From: Pseudomonas quercus | GTDB taxonomy: Bacteria > Pseudomonadota > Gammaproteobacteria > Pseudomonadales > Pseudomonadaceae | Direction: 5' to 3' | DNA length: 64,000 nucleotides | Assembly: GCF_012033695.1 (NCBI RefSeq) | Contig: NZ_JAAVJI010000005.1 | Location: forward strand, 124,001-188,000 | Part shown: positions 1 to 9,347 of the stretch, piece by piece | How positions within the stretch are numbered: the stretch's first letter is position 1 | Layout: each line of letters starts with the position of its first letter | Program-made: the position numbers and the translations under genes | Notes under the pieces: model-generated | Told to the model about the DNA's origin: nothing | What the model saw: the letters and a program-made list of their open reading frames with translations, nothing else | Databases searched by the model: none

Positions 1-590
1 CCGGCCGACTTGTCCAGCCAACCAGGTAGCGGAATGCTCCAGATCGCGAAGGGTACCGCTGCCAGTACGCCGAGAATAAGCGGGTTGCGAACGATCCCTA
101 CCGCAAGGCTGAGCGGGTCGGATTTCATGGTAGGGCTGTAATAGGCCAGCACCACGGATGACAGGCTGTTATAGAGCACGATCAGCACTGCTGCCAGGAT
201 CGAACCCACCGCAATGCCGTAATCTCCGTACATACTGGCCGCCAGGGCCAGGCCAATGATGCCGTTGTTGCCCCGGAACGCGCCTTGAACGTAGATGCCA
301 CGGTCCTCCACCGGGCAATGCCAGCGCGCCCACAGCCAGATAAGCGCAAAACTGACCGCGGTCGCTACCGCGAAATAGGCCAGCACGCCCAGCTGCAGCG
401 CTTCATTTAAATTGGCGTGGATGATGCCCAGGAACAGCAGGCACGGCATGGTGACGTTGAACACCAGCTCAGACGCGACCTTAATGAACCCGTCGTCGAT
501 CCAGTGCACGCGCTTGAGCAGCAACCCCATGAACAGCATCGCGAACACCGGGGCGGTGATGTTCAGTGTTTCAAGGAAAATGCCAAGCAT
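1..590 (-). CDS. AEC (auxin efflux carrier) family transporter, partial
   Basis: Reading leftward from an ATG at 588-590, an open frame runs off the window edge, so only about the first 196 residues are visible. The N-terminus begins MLGIFLETLNITAPVFAMLF and continues with hydrophobic segments typical of the ten-TM AEC/malonate-permease family, including the glycine- and asparagine-rich stretch GAFRGNNGIIGLALA that is characteristic of AEC carriers. It is an inner-membrane secondary transporter for an organic anion. It lies downstream of kdgD on the same strand, with a terminator between them, so it probably has its own promoter. Its position beside a glucarate/galactarate catabolic gene suggests an organic-acid substrate, but this is inferred. 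The family call is firm; the substrate is unknown. Confidence 0.85.
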   Translation of the reverse strand, partial: MLGIFLETLNITAPVFAMLFMGLLLKRVHWIDDGFIKVASELVFNVTMPCLLFLGIIHANLNEALQLGVLAYFAVATAVSFALIWLWARWHCPVEDRGIYVQGAFRGNNGIIGLALAASMYGDYGIAVGSILAAVLIVLYNSLSSVVLAYYSPTMKSDPLSLAVGIVRNPLILGVLAAVPFAIWSIPLPGWLDKSA

Positions 591-642
591 GCGGGAGGCG
601 GTCCGTTAGCGGTCGGTAATCACATGATAAGTCACTGGAACG

Positions 643-667
643 AAAAAACGCGCCGAAGCGCGTTTTT
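643..667. terminator. Rho-independent terminator between kdgD and the AEC gene
   Basis: An A-tract, a CGCGC/GCGCG stem with a CGAA tetraloop, and a T-tract give a symmetrical hairpin. Transcripts from kdgD on the minus strand would end here 20-40 bases past its stop codon. Symmetry means it could work in both directions. Confidence 0.8.
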
Positions 668-685
668 CGTCAAGGGCGTTACACG

Positions 686-1597
686 TTATTGCGGGCCCAG
701 CTTGTCCATCAGGGCCGCGAGCATTTCGTATTCTTCGCCAGTGAGGTCAGTGAGCGGTGTACGCACTGGGCCGGCATCGTAGCCAGCGATCTTGGCGCCT
801 GCCTTGACAATACTGACCGCATAGCCGGCTTTGCGGTTACGGATATCCAGGTAAGGCAGGAAGAAGTCATCGATCATTTTGCCCACGGCTACATGGTCAT
901 CTGCCGCAATGGCGTGGTAGAAGTCCATGGCCAGCTTAGGCACGAAGTTGAACACTGCCGAGGAGTAGACCGGCACGCCCAGTGCCTTATAGGCAGCCGC
1001 GTACACTTCTGCAGTGGGCAGGCCGCCCAGGTAGCTGAAGCGATCACCCAAGCGACGGCGAATGCTGACCATCAGCTCAATATCACCCAGGCCATCCTTG
1101 TAGCCGATCAGGTTAGGGCAACGCTCGGCCAGTTTTTCCAACTGCGGTGCATTCAGGCGGCACACATTGCGGTTGTAGACGATAACGCCAATGTTTACAG
1201 ACTTGCACACCGCTTCCACATGGGCGGCTACGCCGTCCTGCGATGCTTCGGTGAGGTAGTGAGGTAGCAACAACAGGCCCTTGGCGCCCAGGCGCTCGGC
1301 TTCCTGTGCGTATTCAATGGCTTGGCGGGTAGCACCGCCAACACCTGCAAGAATCGGCACGCTGGTTGCGCAGGTATCGACTGCGGTTTTGATGACTTCG
1401 GAGTATTCACTGGCCGCCAGGGAGAAGAACTCACCGGTACCGCCAGCAGCGAACAAGGCGCTGGCGCCGTACGGGGCAAGCCACTCCAGGCGCTTGATGT
1501 AGCCCGCGCGATTGAAATCGCCCTGAGCATTGAAATCGGTAACCGGGAAGGACAGCAGGCCGGCAGAAAGGATGGACTTGAGTTCTTGTGGAGTCAT
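686..1597 (-). CDS. kdgD: 5-dehydro-4-deoxyglucarate dehydratase
   Basis: This 303-residue protein starts [20 protein letters not shown] and belongs to the DHDPS/NAL class I aldolase family. It converts 5-keto-4-deoxy-glucarate to 2-oxoglutarate semialdehyde with loss of CO2 and water in D-glucarate/galactarate catabolism. Visible signatures are GGTGEFFSL near residue 50, the YNRN motif in the position of the catalytic tyrosine, and the Schiff-base lysine in [10 protein letters not shown] longer frame starts upstream at 1666, but the ATG at 1595-1597 fits the family N-terminus. A GntR regulator lies just upstream on the same strand, and a palindrome sits between them at 1648-1667. Dehydratases for glucarate or galactarate are not in this window. 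Confidence 0.93.
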   Translation of the reverse strand: MTPQELKSILSAGLLSFPVTDFNAQGDFNRAGYIKRLEWLAPYGASALFAAGGTGEFFSLAASEYSEVIKTAVDTCATSVPILAGVGGATRQAIEYAQEAERLGAKGLLLLPHYLTEASQDGVAAHVEAVCKSVNIGVIVYNRNVCRLNAPQLEKLAERCPNLIGYKDGLGDIELMVSIRRRLGDRFSYLGGLPTAEVYAAAYKALGVPVYSSAVFNFVPKLAMDFYHAIAADDHVAVGKMIDDFFLPYLDIRNRKAGYAVSIVKAGAKIAGYDAGPVRTPLTDLTGEEYEMLAALMDKLGPQ

Positions 1598-1647
1598 TGT
1601 AGTGAACACCCTGGTGCGCTGTAGAACGAAAACCGGCGTTGGCCGAT

Positions 1648-1667
1648 GTTGTAAGTCATCGTACAAC
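1648..1667. promoter_or_regulatory. Candidate GntR/FadR operator upstream of kdgD
   Basis: The palindrome GTTGTA-N8-TACAAC lies 51 bases upstream of the kdgD start, in the only gap between kdgD and the FadR-type regulator. FadR-subfamily regulators bind short palindromes of about this size (known of the family), so this is a plausible operator. There is no experimental support in the sequence itself. Confidence 0.4.
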
Positions 1668-1824
1668 TAGTAAGAAAAAGCAGCAAGGGGTTGTCTGTAG
1701 ATTCGTTGGGAGACAGTGCTATAGGGACGAAAAGGATCGTTTGAATCCGATTAGCCATGCGGCGCGGCAGGTTCCCGGCCTCCGCCTTCGGCTACGACCG
1801 GTCCCACCATGGGTAGCGCCTGGC

Positions 1825-2571
1825 TTACGCTGGCCTGGCGGCTTCTTCGTGAGCCTGGCGCAAGCGCTCGCGGCTATTGGTAAGGTGCAGGCGCATGGCT
1901 GCGCGGGCAGCGTCGGCATCCTGGCGAGCGATGGCATCGAAAATCTCTTCATGCTCGCGGCTCAGGCGCGTCATGTAGTGCTGCTGGTCGTCATGGGCCA
2001 GCCGCGCAGAATTCAGCCGCGTGCGTGGAATGATGCTGGTGCCCAGGTGGGTCATGATGTCCGTAAAGTACCGGTTACCCGTGGCCAATGCGATTTGCAG
2101 GTGGAACTGGAAGTCCGATGCCACCGCATCGGTTGCGTGGGCAGCGCTTTCATTAAGGGCGTCCAGCGCTGCACGCATGGCAGTGAGCTGCTCCTCGCTA
2201 CGGCGGTGGGCCGCCAGGCCGGCGGACTCCACCTCAAGGCTGATACGCAACTCAAGCACTGCTAGCACGTCACGCAAGGTGACGATGGTCGCCGGGTCGA
2301 TACGGAACCCGCTGGGGCTTGGGGTATCCAGCACAAAGGTACCGATGCCATGACGGGTTTCAACCTGACCGGCCGCCTGCAAACGGGAAATGGCTTCGCG
2401 GACCACCGTGCGGCTAACGCCCTGCTCCTCCATGATTGCCGACTCGGTGGGCAATTTATCGCCGCGCTTGAGCTGGCCATTACGGATGCGCTCGCTCAGG
2501 ATGGCTACCAGTTCCTGAGCGAGGCTGCGGGGTTTTTTGCGGGCGCGTGGTGGGGCGCTCTGATTATCCAT
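1825..2571 (-). CDS. FadR-subfamily GntR transcriptional regulator
   Basis: A 248-residue regulator. Residues 15-80 form the GntR winged helix, with the hallmark KLPTESAIMEEQGVSRTVVR followed by EAISRLQAAGQVETRHGIGTF. The C-terminal half is an all-helical FCD ligand-binding domain, with DFQFHLQIALATGNRYF and a late SREHEEIFDAI carrying the histidine expected of the metal or ligand pocket. It lies 227 bases upstream of kdgD on the same strand. By family and context it probably senses a sugar diacid or its dehydration product and controls kdgD. Glucarate regulators of pseudomonads (GguR type) are the closest functional analogue, but I cannot prove that identity. Confidence 0.88.
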   Translation of the reverse strand: MDNQSAPPRARKKPRSLAQELVAILSERIRNGQLKRGDKLPTESAIMEEQGVSRTVVREAISRLQAAGQVETRHGIGTFVLDTPSPSGFRIDPATIVTLRDVLAVLELRISLEVESAGLAAHRRSEEQLTAMRAALDALNESAAHATDAVASDFQFHLQIALATGNRYFTDIMTHLGTSIIPRTRLNSARLAHDDQQHYMTRLSREHEEIFDAIARQDADAARAAMRLHLTNSRERLRQAHEEAARPA

Positions 2572-2631
2572 AGATAAAGCCAGTCTCGGGGTTGATCAGC
2601 CGCCATCATAGCGCAAAAGCCCCTTGGACGA

Positions 2632-4365
2632 TCACACTAGGCTGTGTACCTCTTGCGCCTGCAAATACCCCTTTTCAATGCGCACCAGGCGCGGGTGGAA
2701 GCGCTGCAGGCTGCTGCGATGGCCCACGCTTAAAATGCCCAGGCCAGGCAGTGTATCGATAAGCCCTTGGTAGAGCGCGGCCTCATCCTCCTCGTCCATG
2801 GCTGATGTGGCCTCATCCAGGAACAACCACTGAGGTTTGTACAGCAGCGCCCTGGCAAACGACAGGCGCTGCTGCTCGCCGGGGGATAACAGGCGCTGCC
2901 AATGGTTGGGCTCATCAAGACGCGTGGCCAGATGGCCGAGGCGACAGCCCTCAAGCGCTTCGCGATACGCCTCATCAGCGTAGGCATCGCCCGCCAAGGG
3001 GTAGCTCAACGCTTCACGTAAGGTACCGATGGGCAGGTAGGGTTTCTGGGGCAGGAACAGTGAACGCTCCGCTGGCATATGAATGGCCCCGCTGCCTTGT
3101 GGCCACAAGCCGCCCATTGCACGCAACAGGGTACTCTTACCGCTGCCAGAGCGGCCGCTCAGCATTACGCGCTCGGCGGGGGTAATAGCCAGGTCAGCCT
3201 TGTCGATCAGGGTACGGCCATCGGCCAGCCCTAACGTAACGTTGGCTACCTCTAAGCCATTGCCCTCACGATGAACCTCGATACACGTAGGGCGCCTCTC
3301 GTTTTCATCCATAGCCTTCTGAAAACTTAGCAGACGGTCACACGTGGCTCGCCATTCGGCCAGGGAGGAATAGGCCTCAATAAACCAGCTCAAACTGTCT
3401 TGTACATTGCGAAATGCAGAATTTATCTGCATCAATTCACCTAGGCTGATTTGGCCCGAGAAATAACGAGGCGCTGCTACAACGAAGGGAAAAATTATAG
3501 CGATTTGGCCGTAGCCGCTCGTAAAGAAGGTCAAGCGCTTCTGTACCTTCATCAAAGACCAGAAGTTGCTCCATACACGTCCAAAGCGGTCGATCAAACG
3601 TGCTTGCTCATTGGGCTCGCCATTGTACAAGGCAATGCTCTCGGCATTTTCTCTTATACGCACCAGTGAATAACGCATGTCGGCTTCAAAGCGTTGTTGG
3701 CGATTATTCAAAGGAATCAGGCGACGGCCAATAAGGTGAGTTAACCAGCTTCCGATAAAAGCGTACAGCAGGGCCGTCCAGAACATATAGCCAGGAATGG
3801 CAAGCCCCGCGATTTCTATGCTGCCGGATACATTCCACAAAATGATTGAAAAGGATGCCAGGCTTACCAGATTGCTCATTAACCCCAAGCCAAGGGATAG
3901 CGTAGTAGACGTAAAGCTGTTGATGTCTTCGCTGATGCGCTGGTCAGGGTTGTCCGTGTGGGCGCCGGTTTCCAAATGATAGAAATTCTTGCTGCCCAAC
4001 CAGCGGGAAAAATGCTGCTCAGTGAGCCAGCGGCGCCAGCGAATAGTAAGCATCTGAGTAAGGTACTGGCGGTATACCGCACTTAGAATAGCGATGGCCG
4101 CGATGCCAGAAAAATAAAGAATAAGGTGCTTGAACGCCTCTAGGTCTTTATTTTGCAGTGAATTGTAAAAATCGCGGTTCCAACTATTTAACAGCACCGA
4201 AATGCCGACACTGAACAGCGACAGCACTATTACCGCACCCAGCAGCAGCCAGGCCTTGCCTTTTTCTTCACTGCGCCAGTAAGGCGTGATCATGTTCCAG
4301 ACGCGGCGCAGAAAATGCCCGCGTACAGCATCGTTCACTGTGGTGTATTCAGCGTTTTCGGTCAT
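2632..4365 (-). CDS. SbmA/YddA-type ABC transporter (fused TM-ATPase)
   Basis: A 577-residue half-transporter. The N-terminal ~340 residues contain about six hydrophobic segments with the ABC_membrane_2 signature (LNSWNRDFYNSLQNKDLEAF, then WRRWLTEQHFSRWL and the conserved NPDQRISEDI). The C-terminal ABC ATPase has Walker A SGRSGSGKST, a signature loop LSPGEQQR, Walker B WLFLDEATSAMD and a switch histidine in SVGHRSSL. This architecture matches YddA/Rv1819c-like proteins of the SbmA/BacA superfamily, which move peptides or hydrophilic solutes across the inner membrane. Neighbours do not suggest a substrate, and whether it imports or exports is uncertain. Confidence 0.88.
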   Translation of the reverse strand: MTENAEYTTVNDAVRGHFLRRVWNMITPYWRSEEKGKAWLLLGAVIVLSLFSVGISVLLNSWNRDFYNSLQNKDLEAFKHLILYFSGIAAIAILSAVYRQYLTQMLTIRWRRWLTEQHFSRWLGSKNFYHLETGAHTDNPDQRISEDINSFTSTTLSLGLGLMSNLVSLASFSIILWNVSGSIEIAGLAIPGYMFWTALLYAFIGSWLTHLIGRRLIPLNNRQQRFEADMRYSLVRIRENAESIALYNGEPNEQARLIDRFGRVWSNFWSLMKVQKRLTFFTSGYGQIAIIFPFVVAAPRYFSGQISLGELMQINSAFRNVQDSLSWFIEAYSSLAEWRATCDRLLSFQKAMDENERRPTCIEVHREGNGLEVANVTLGLADGRTLIDKADLAITPAERVMLSGRSGSGKSTLLRAMGGLWPQGSGAIHMPAERSLFLPQKPYLPIGTLREALSYPLAGDAYADEAYREALEGCRLGHLATRLDEPNHWQRLLSPGEQQRLSFARALLYKPQWLFLDEATSAMDEEDEAALYQGLIDTLPGLGILSVGHRSSLQRFHPRLVRIEKGYLQAQEVHSLV

Positions 4366-4439
4366 GGTGTGCTCAGCGCATCAGGTGCCCGCCAGCCCAC
4401 TTAGGCATGTGCGGGCAAGGCATAAAAAAGTCTGGGGGT

Positions 4440-5003
4440 TCAGCGCCTGACAGGTCGCTTCTGCAGCTTTCTCTGCAGCGTACGCCGGTGCATGCCCAGC
4501 GCCCGTGCCGTGGCCGAAATGTTGCCTTCGTGTTCAGCCAGCACACGCTGAATGTGCTCCCACTGCAAGCGGTCTACGGACATCGGATTTTCTGGCACCA
4601 AGGTGTCAAGGTCCGCATGTTCGGTCAGCAGCGCAGCCAGCACATCATCTGCATCGGCGGGTTTGCACAGGTAGTTGCAGGCACCGCGCTTAATGGCTTC
4701 GACGGCGGTCGCAATGCTGGAATACCCCGTGAGGATTACCACACGCATTTCTGCATCCAGCTCCAGCAACTGGGGCAATAGCACCAGCCCGGAATCGCCT
4801 TCCATTTTCAGGTCCAGCACGGCGTAATCCGGAAGGTCCTGCTGGGCCAGCGTCAGCCCTTCTTCGGCCGAGCCTGCAGTGCTTACCCTGAAGCCACGGC
4901 GGCCCATGGCGCGTGCCATCACGCGCGTAAAGGTAGCGTCGTCGTCTACCAACAGCAGATGAGGCAGTTCCTCGCCCTCTGCAGCCTGGGGTTGATCAGT
5001 CAT
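4440..5003 (-). CDS. roxR: Redox response regulator RoxR (RegA/ActR family)
   Basis: A 187-residue RegA/PrrA-type response regulator. The receiver domain has the acidic pair DD at 20-22 and the phospho-acceptor D64 in AVLDLKMEGDSG. The C-terminal ~45 residues are a Fis-type helix-turn-helix, GNISATARALGMHRRTLQRK, as in the RegA family. Its start overlaps the end of roxS by 8 bases, so the pair is co-translated. In pseudomonads RoxSR controls terminal oxidases, cyanide and redox responses (family knowledge). The length matches the family. Confidence 0.94.
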   Translation of the reverse strand: MTDQPQAAEGEELPHLLLVDDDATFTRVMARAMGRRGFRVSTAGSAEEGLTLAQQDLPDYAVLDLKMEGDSGLVLLPQLLELDAEMRVVILTGYSSIATAVEAIKRGACNYLCKPADADDVLAALLTEHADLDTLVPENPMSVDRLQWEHIQRVLAEHEGNISATARALGMHRRTLQRKLQKRPVRR

Positions 5004-6258
5004 GTGTATCTCCTCGTGCGTCGCGCGGCAGGCGCAGCTCGGTAAGCGTGCCCCCGTCTTCGTGACTGTAGAGCCTTACCGAGCCACCGGCGCGTGTGAC
5101 GCTGGCCTTGCTCAAGAACAGGCCAAGGCCGAAGCCTTTGCCCTTGGTGGTGAAGAAAGGTTTACCGATTTGTTCAGCTATGGCCAGAGGTACGCCCGGC
5201 CCGTGGTCGCGAATTCGAATGAAGATGTTTTCATCGTCCCACTCCAGGCGCACTTCAAGCCCGTTCGGGCAAGCATCTGCAGCGTTGTTGAGCAGGTTGA
5301 GCAACGCCTGAGTTAGGTCGGCGGGGGGCGACACCCGCGGGATGCTGCCCTGCCCCAGGCGCTGCAGCCGATACGTGGCTTCCGGGCGCATCAGGTGCCA
5401 ACGGTCCAAGGCCTCATCCAGCCACGCTGTAACCTCCAGTTCGACCACGTCCTGCCGCCGATTGGCTTCGGCAGCACGCACCAGTTGCTGCAAGGTCTGC
5501 TTGCACAGCTGCACCTGGTCCTGAAGTACCTGAAGATCGTCCTGCAAAGCTGGGTCGTTGTGGTCCTGGCGCATTTCCTTGAGCAGCACGCTCATGGTTG
5601 CCAAGGGTGTACCCAGCTCATGGGCTGCACCGGCAGCCTGCGTAGCGACCGCCAGCAGTTGCTGATCCCGCAAGCCCTCCTCGCGGCGCTGAGCGCGCCA
5701 TTCCTGCTGGCGGCGCAGCTCTTCGGCCATGCGCGCCGCGAAAAACGTGATCACCGCTGCCGCCAGGGCAAAACTGAGCCACATGCCATAGATTTGCATG
5801 TTCTCCCGGGCAGCGAGGTAGGTTTCCAGCGGAACGAACCGCACCAGCAGCACGGTGTAACTGGCCAGGGCCAAGCCGGAGAGCAACAGCGAGTACAACC
5901 ACGGTAGTGTGACGGCGGCAATGGTCAGTGGCACCAGGTAGTAGGACACGAACGGGTTGGTGCTACCCCCGGCGTAATACAGCAGCACGCTGTGAATCAA
6001 GAGGTCGCATGCCAGTTGCAGGGCGTATTCCAGCTCCGTGACAGGCAGGCGACTGCGAAGGCGCAGTGCGGTCAATGCACACAGCACCAGCGAACAGCAC
6101 AGGGTGGCGCTTAGCGGCCCCCACGGCAATGGCAGCAGGTGGGTGAGGTAGGCAAAGCCGACCGAGCCGGCCTGGGCGCCCAGCACCAGAATGCGCACGA
6201 ATGTCAGGCGCCAGAGGTTCTGGCGAGTAGCGGACAAGGGCGGAGCTACAACGGGCAT
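4996..6258 (-). CDS. roxS: Redox sensor histidine kinase RoxS (RegB/PrrB family)
   Basis: A 420-residue membrane kinase with about six N-terminal TM segments (residues 15-175). The quinone-binding heptad GGSTNPF is at 97-103. The H-box AAHELGTPLAT has H213. A cysteine at about 252 in QVQLCKQTL lies at the spacing of the redox-active cysteine of RegB. The C-terminus carries an HATPase domain (NLLNNAADA, DHGPGVP, GKGFGLGLFLS). Together these residues support sensing of quinone or redox state. The ATG at 6256-6258 is chosen over an upstream extension, which would add 73 non-family residues. It is divergent from the SIMPL gene across 217 bases. Confidence 0.94.
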   Translation of the reverse strand: MPVVAPPLSATRQNLWRLTFVRILVLGAQAGSVGFAYLTHLLPLPWGPLSATLCCSLVLCALTALRLRSRLPVTELEYALQLACDLLIHSVLLYYAGGSTNPFVSYYLVPLTIAAVTLPWLYSLLLSGLALASYTVLLVRFVPLETYLAARENMQIYGMWLSFALAAAVITFFAARMAEELRRQQEWRAQRREEGLRDQQLLAVATQAAGAAHELGTPLATMSVLLKEMRQDHNDPALQDDLQVLQDQVQLCKQTLQQLVRAAEANRRQDVVELEVTAWLDEALDRWHLMRPEATYRLQRLGQGSIPRVSPPADLTQALLNLLNNAADACPNGLEVRLEWDDENIFIRIRDHGPGVPLAIAEQIGKPFFTTKGKGFGLGLFLSKASVTRAGGSVRLYSHEDGGTLTELRLPRDARGDTHD

Positions 6259-6475
6259 GGCATATCCGGCAAAAATGCGTTGGCAAGGAGGGTTGCAGTA
6301 TAACGGCGTTGATTCAAACCGGCAGCGAAGGTTCGTGACCGATGCTCCTGCCCACGCACTGCCCTCCTGCCGTGTGTGTATGTGTGTGTAGCGCAAGCAG
6401 CATTGCACCGGCATCGGAACCGCACGTGCCTGGCCAAGTCCTAGAACAACGATACACACAAGGAAGGAACACCTC

Positions 6476-7177
6476 ATGCCCCTTACCCTCCGCCGTTCTG
6501 CCTTGGCGTTCTGCCTGGCTGCCCTGTCAGTGCCCGCCCTGGCAGACGAGCCGCGCTACAACCAGGTTTCCCTGCACGCTGAAGCGACCAAGGAAGTTGC
6601 TCGCGACCTGATGAGCGTGACTCTATTCAGCGAAGCCCAGGACACTGACCCTACCCGCCTGGCTGAAACAGTGACCAAAAGCCTTAACGAAGCGTTGGCC
6701 AAGGCACGGGAAGCCAAAGGCGTAACCGTGCGCCAAGGCAGCCGCAACAGCAGCCCAGTGTATGACGACAAGGGTCAGGCGATCGTGGCGTGGCGTGAGC
6801 GCGCAGAGCTGCGCCTGGAAAGTCAGGACTTCCCCGCACTGGCCAGCCTGACCGGTGAGCTGCAAAAAAGCCTGAAGCTGGCCAGCATGGATTTCAGCAT
6901 CGCCACCGCCACTCGCCAGCAAAGTGAAGACGCACTGATCAAGGACGCTATTGCAGCCTTCAAGGCACGCGCAGATATTGCGCGCCAGGCCATGGGTGCG
7001 CAGAGCTACAAGGTCGTCAACCTAACGCTGAACAGCAGTGGTGCATCCCAACCTTACTTGCGCGCGCCCATGCTGATGAAAGCAGCCCGCAGCGATGCGG
7101 TGACACCTGATGTAGAGGCAGGTACCACCGAGGTAACAGTCAGTGCCGACGGCACGGTTGAATTGCAGGTGCAATAA
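6476..7177 (+). CDS. SIMPL (DUF541) domain periplasmic protein
   Basis: A 233-residue protein with a cleavable signal peptide (SALAFCLAALSVPALA, cut before DEPRYNQVS). The remainder is one SIMPL domain: an N-terminal VSLHAEATKEVARDLMSVTL strand pattern, the central VAWRERAELRLESQDF, and a C-terminal GTTEVTVSADGTVELQVQ. A Shine-Dalgarno AAGGAAGG precedes the ATG. Proteins of this family are periplasmic or surface-associated with poorly defined function (E. coli YggE is linked to oxidative stress). A perfect 13-bp hairpin follows the gene. Confidence 0.87.
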   Translation: MPLTLRRSALAFCLAALSVPALADEPRYNQVSLHAEATKEVARDLMSVTLFSEAQDTDPTRLAETVTKSLNEALAKAREAKGVTVRQGSRNSSPVYDDKGQAIVAWRERAELRLESQDFPALASLTGELQKSLKLASMDFSIATATRQQSEDALIKDAIAAFKARADIARQAMGAQSYKVVNLTLNSSGASQPYLRAPMLMKAARSDAVTPDVEAGTTEVTVSADGTVELQVQ

Positions 7178-7190
7178 GGTTCAACCCGCC

Positions 7191-7223
7191 CTACGCTTTG
7201 CACCATATCAGTGCAAAGCGTAG
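7191..7223 (+). terminator. Strong hairpin after the SIMPL gene
   Basis: CTACGCTTTGCAC and its exact complement flank a 7-base loop, 14 bases past the stop codon. There is no clear T-run, so it may be a weak terminator or a 3'-end stabilising structure. Confidence 0.5.
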
Positions 7224-7446
7224 AAAGGCTGCACTCGGTAACGGCGAAACGGCGGATTATTTGATCAGCTGACGCATCATTTCGCCTAAAACTTACATCT
7301 ATGCGACATTACAGTACGTCCGTACCGCATTTTCGGAAGACTCTTACCCCCAAGCATTGCATTAGGTATGGCCCCTGCATAAGTATCGGCAGGACGGCCC
7401 ATAAGGCCCTCCCTCTTTTCGAAAAAAAGACAACAATGAGGCCCCC

Positions 7447-9048
7447 ATGCTCAAACACGCAGTCATTCCGTTCCTGGTCGGTGCAGGCCTGCTTGCCGTT
7501 ACGCCGCTGAGCCAAGCCGCTTCGAACCTGGTGTTCTGTTCGGAAGGGAGCCCCGCAGGCTTCGATCCAGGCCAATACACGACCGGTACGGATTTCGACG
7601 CTTCGGCTGAAACCATGTTCAACCGCCTCACGCAGTTCCAGCGTGGCGGCACCCAGGTAGAACCAGGGCTGGCAACCAGCTGGGATGTCTCTCCAGACAA
7701 CCTGACCTACACCTTCCACCTGCGCCAAGGCGTGAAGTTCCACACCACCGACTACTTCAAGCCCACTCGCAATTTCAACGCCGACGACGTGCTGTTCACC
7801 TTCAACCGCATGCTCGACAAGGACATGCCGTTCCGCAAGGCCTACCCTACTGAATTCCCGTACTTCACAGACATGGGTATGGACGCGAACATCACCAAGC
7901 TTGAAAAGCTAGATGACGCTACCGTTCGCTTTACCTTGAAAGACGTGGATGCCGCCTTCATCCAGAACCTGGCCATGAGCTTCGCATCCATCCAGTCTGC
8001 CGAGTACGCCGACAAGCTGCTCAAGGAAGGCAAACCGGAAAACATCAACCAGCAGCCGATTGGTACCGGGCCGTTTGTGTTCAGCCGCTATCAGAAAGAT
8101 GCGCAGATCCGCTACAAGGGCAACAAGGAGTATTGGAAGCCGGATGACGTTCGCATCGACAACCTGATCTTCGCCATTACCACCGATGCCTCGGTGCGCA
8201 TGCAGAAGCTGAAGAAGAACGAGTGCCAGGTCACCGCCTACCCTCGCCCGGCAGACATCAAGCCATTGGAAGAAGACAAGAACCTGCAGATGCCCCATCA
8301 GGCGGGCTTCAACCTGGGCTATATCTCCTACAACGTGACCCACAAGCCACTGGACAACCTCAAGGTTCGCCAGGCGCTGGACATGGCAGTCGACAAGAAG
8401 CACATTCTGGAAGCCGTTTACCAGGGCGCAGGGCAATTGGCTGTAAACGCCATGCCGCCGACCCAGTGGTCCTACGACACCAGCATCAAAGATGCAGGCT
8501 TCGACCCAGAAAAGGCCAAAGCCCTGCTCAAGGAAGCGGGCGTTGCCGAGGGCACTGAAATCCAGCTGTGGGCGATGCCGGTACAGCGCCCTTACAACCC
8601 CAATGCCAAGTTGATGGCCGAGTTGCTTCAACAGGACTGGGCCAAGATCGGTATCAAGGCCAAGATCGTCAGCTACGAATGGGGCGAGTACATCAAGCGC
8701 GCCAAGGCCGGTGAAACCGATGCCATGCTCATTGGCTGGAGCGGTGACAACGGTGACCCGGACAACTGGCTGGGCACGCTGTTCAGCTGTGACGCCCTCA
8801 ATGGCAACAACTTCGGCAAGTTCTGTAACCAGGACTACGAGAAGCTGATCAAGGGCGCCAAGGCGACTGTTGATCAAAGCAAGCGCACCGAGCTGTACAA
8901 ACAGGCACAGCAGTTCCTGAAACAGCAATTGCCGCTGACTCCCATCGCGCACTCCACGGTGTACCAACCCATGCGCGCCAACGTGCAGGATTTCAAGATC
9001 AGCCCGTTCGGCCTTAACTCCTTCTATGGCGTGGGTATCAAAGACTAA
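7447..9048 (+). CDS. dppA: Dipeptide ABC transporter substrate-binding protein (first copy)
   Basis: A 533-residue SBP_bac_5 family periplasmic protein. The signal peptide ends LSQAAS, followed by NLVFCSEGSPAGFDPGQYTT, typical of DppA-like proteins. Family landmarks are YTFHLRQGVKFHTTDYF, PIGTGPFVFSRY, VRQALDMAVDK and LIGWSGDNGDPDN. A Shine-Dalgarno GAGG sits 6 bases before the ATG. It is one of two paralogues flanking the opdP porin gene, as in the dppA3-opdP-dppA4-dppBCDF arrangement of P. aeruginosa. It delivers di- or tripeptides to the DppBCDF complex encoded downstream. Confidence 0.93.
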   Translation: MLKHAVIPFLVGAGLLAVTPLSQAASNLVFCSEGSPAGFDPGQYTTGTDFDASAETMFNRLTQFQRGGTQVEPGLATSWDVSPDNLTYTFHLRQGVKFHTTDYFKPTRNFNADDVLFTFNRMLDKDMPFRKAYPTEFPYFTDMGMDANITKLEKLDDATVRFTLKDVDAAFIQNLAMSFASIQSAEYADKLLKEGKPENINQQPIGTGPFVFSRYQKDAQIRYKGNKEYWKPDDVRIDNLIFAITTDASVRMQKLKKNECQVTAYPRPADIKPLEEDKNLQMPHQAGFNLGYISYNVTHKPLDNLKVRQALDMAVDKKHILEAVYQGAGQLAVNAMPPTQWSYDTSIKDAGFDPEKAKALLKEAGVAEGTEIQLWAMPVQRPYNPNAKLMAELLQQDWAKIGIKAKIVSYEWGEYIKRAKAGETDAMLIGWSGDNGDPDNWLGTLFSCDALNGNNFGKFCNQDYEKLIKGAKATVDQSKRTELYKQAQQFLKQQLPLTPIAHSTVYQPMRANVQDFKISPFGLNSFYGVGIKD

Positions 9049-9059
9049 GTGTCAGCCAT

Positions 9060-9084
9060 GGCTACGCCGAAGTTTGGCGTAGCC
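9060..9084 (+). terminator. Intercistronic hairpin after first dppA
   Basis: A 9-bp perfect stem (GGCTACGCC/GGCGTAGCC) has a 7-base loop and extends outward with TCAGCC/GGCTGA after a 2-base bulge. No T-run follows. Such hairpins after binding-protein genes usually protect the upstream mRNA or partly terminate. Confidence 0.5.
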
Positions 9085-9347
9085 GGCTGAACGCTCGTAC
9101 AACACCTTCGGATACAGCGTATTTAGCGCCTCCGTGATCCCCTTACCCTTGGGCCGCCGGCCTGCCTGCCCTTATCAGGCAGGGCCAGCTGACGGCGCCT
9201 TGGGAAAGGGAACCCCTGCCTGCCATAACGTCCGCACAACGCTAAGGCTTGCCAGGTTTAAGCACTGCAGTACCCCTTAACGCAACACAAAAAGAAATGA
9301 CCGGGGCACCGCCACCGGAAACAAAGAAGTCAGGAGCTACCACTGTT

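Noticed and set aside
6367..6390. TG-rich microsatellite between roxS and the SIMPL gene
   Set aside because: TGTGTGTATGTGTGTG is short and imperfect; no sign of phase variation because it lies outside coding regions and is not near a -10/-35 spacer I can identify.
7909..8967. A 352-codon open frame antisense to the first dppA
   Set aside because: Shadow of a well-supported gene; its composition (His/Gln/Leu-rich) is typical of antisense GC-rich frames.
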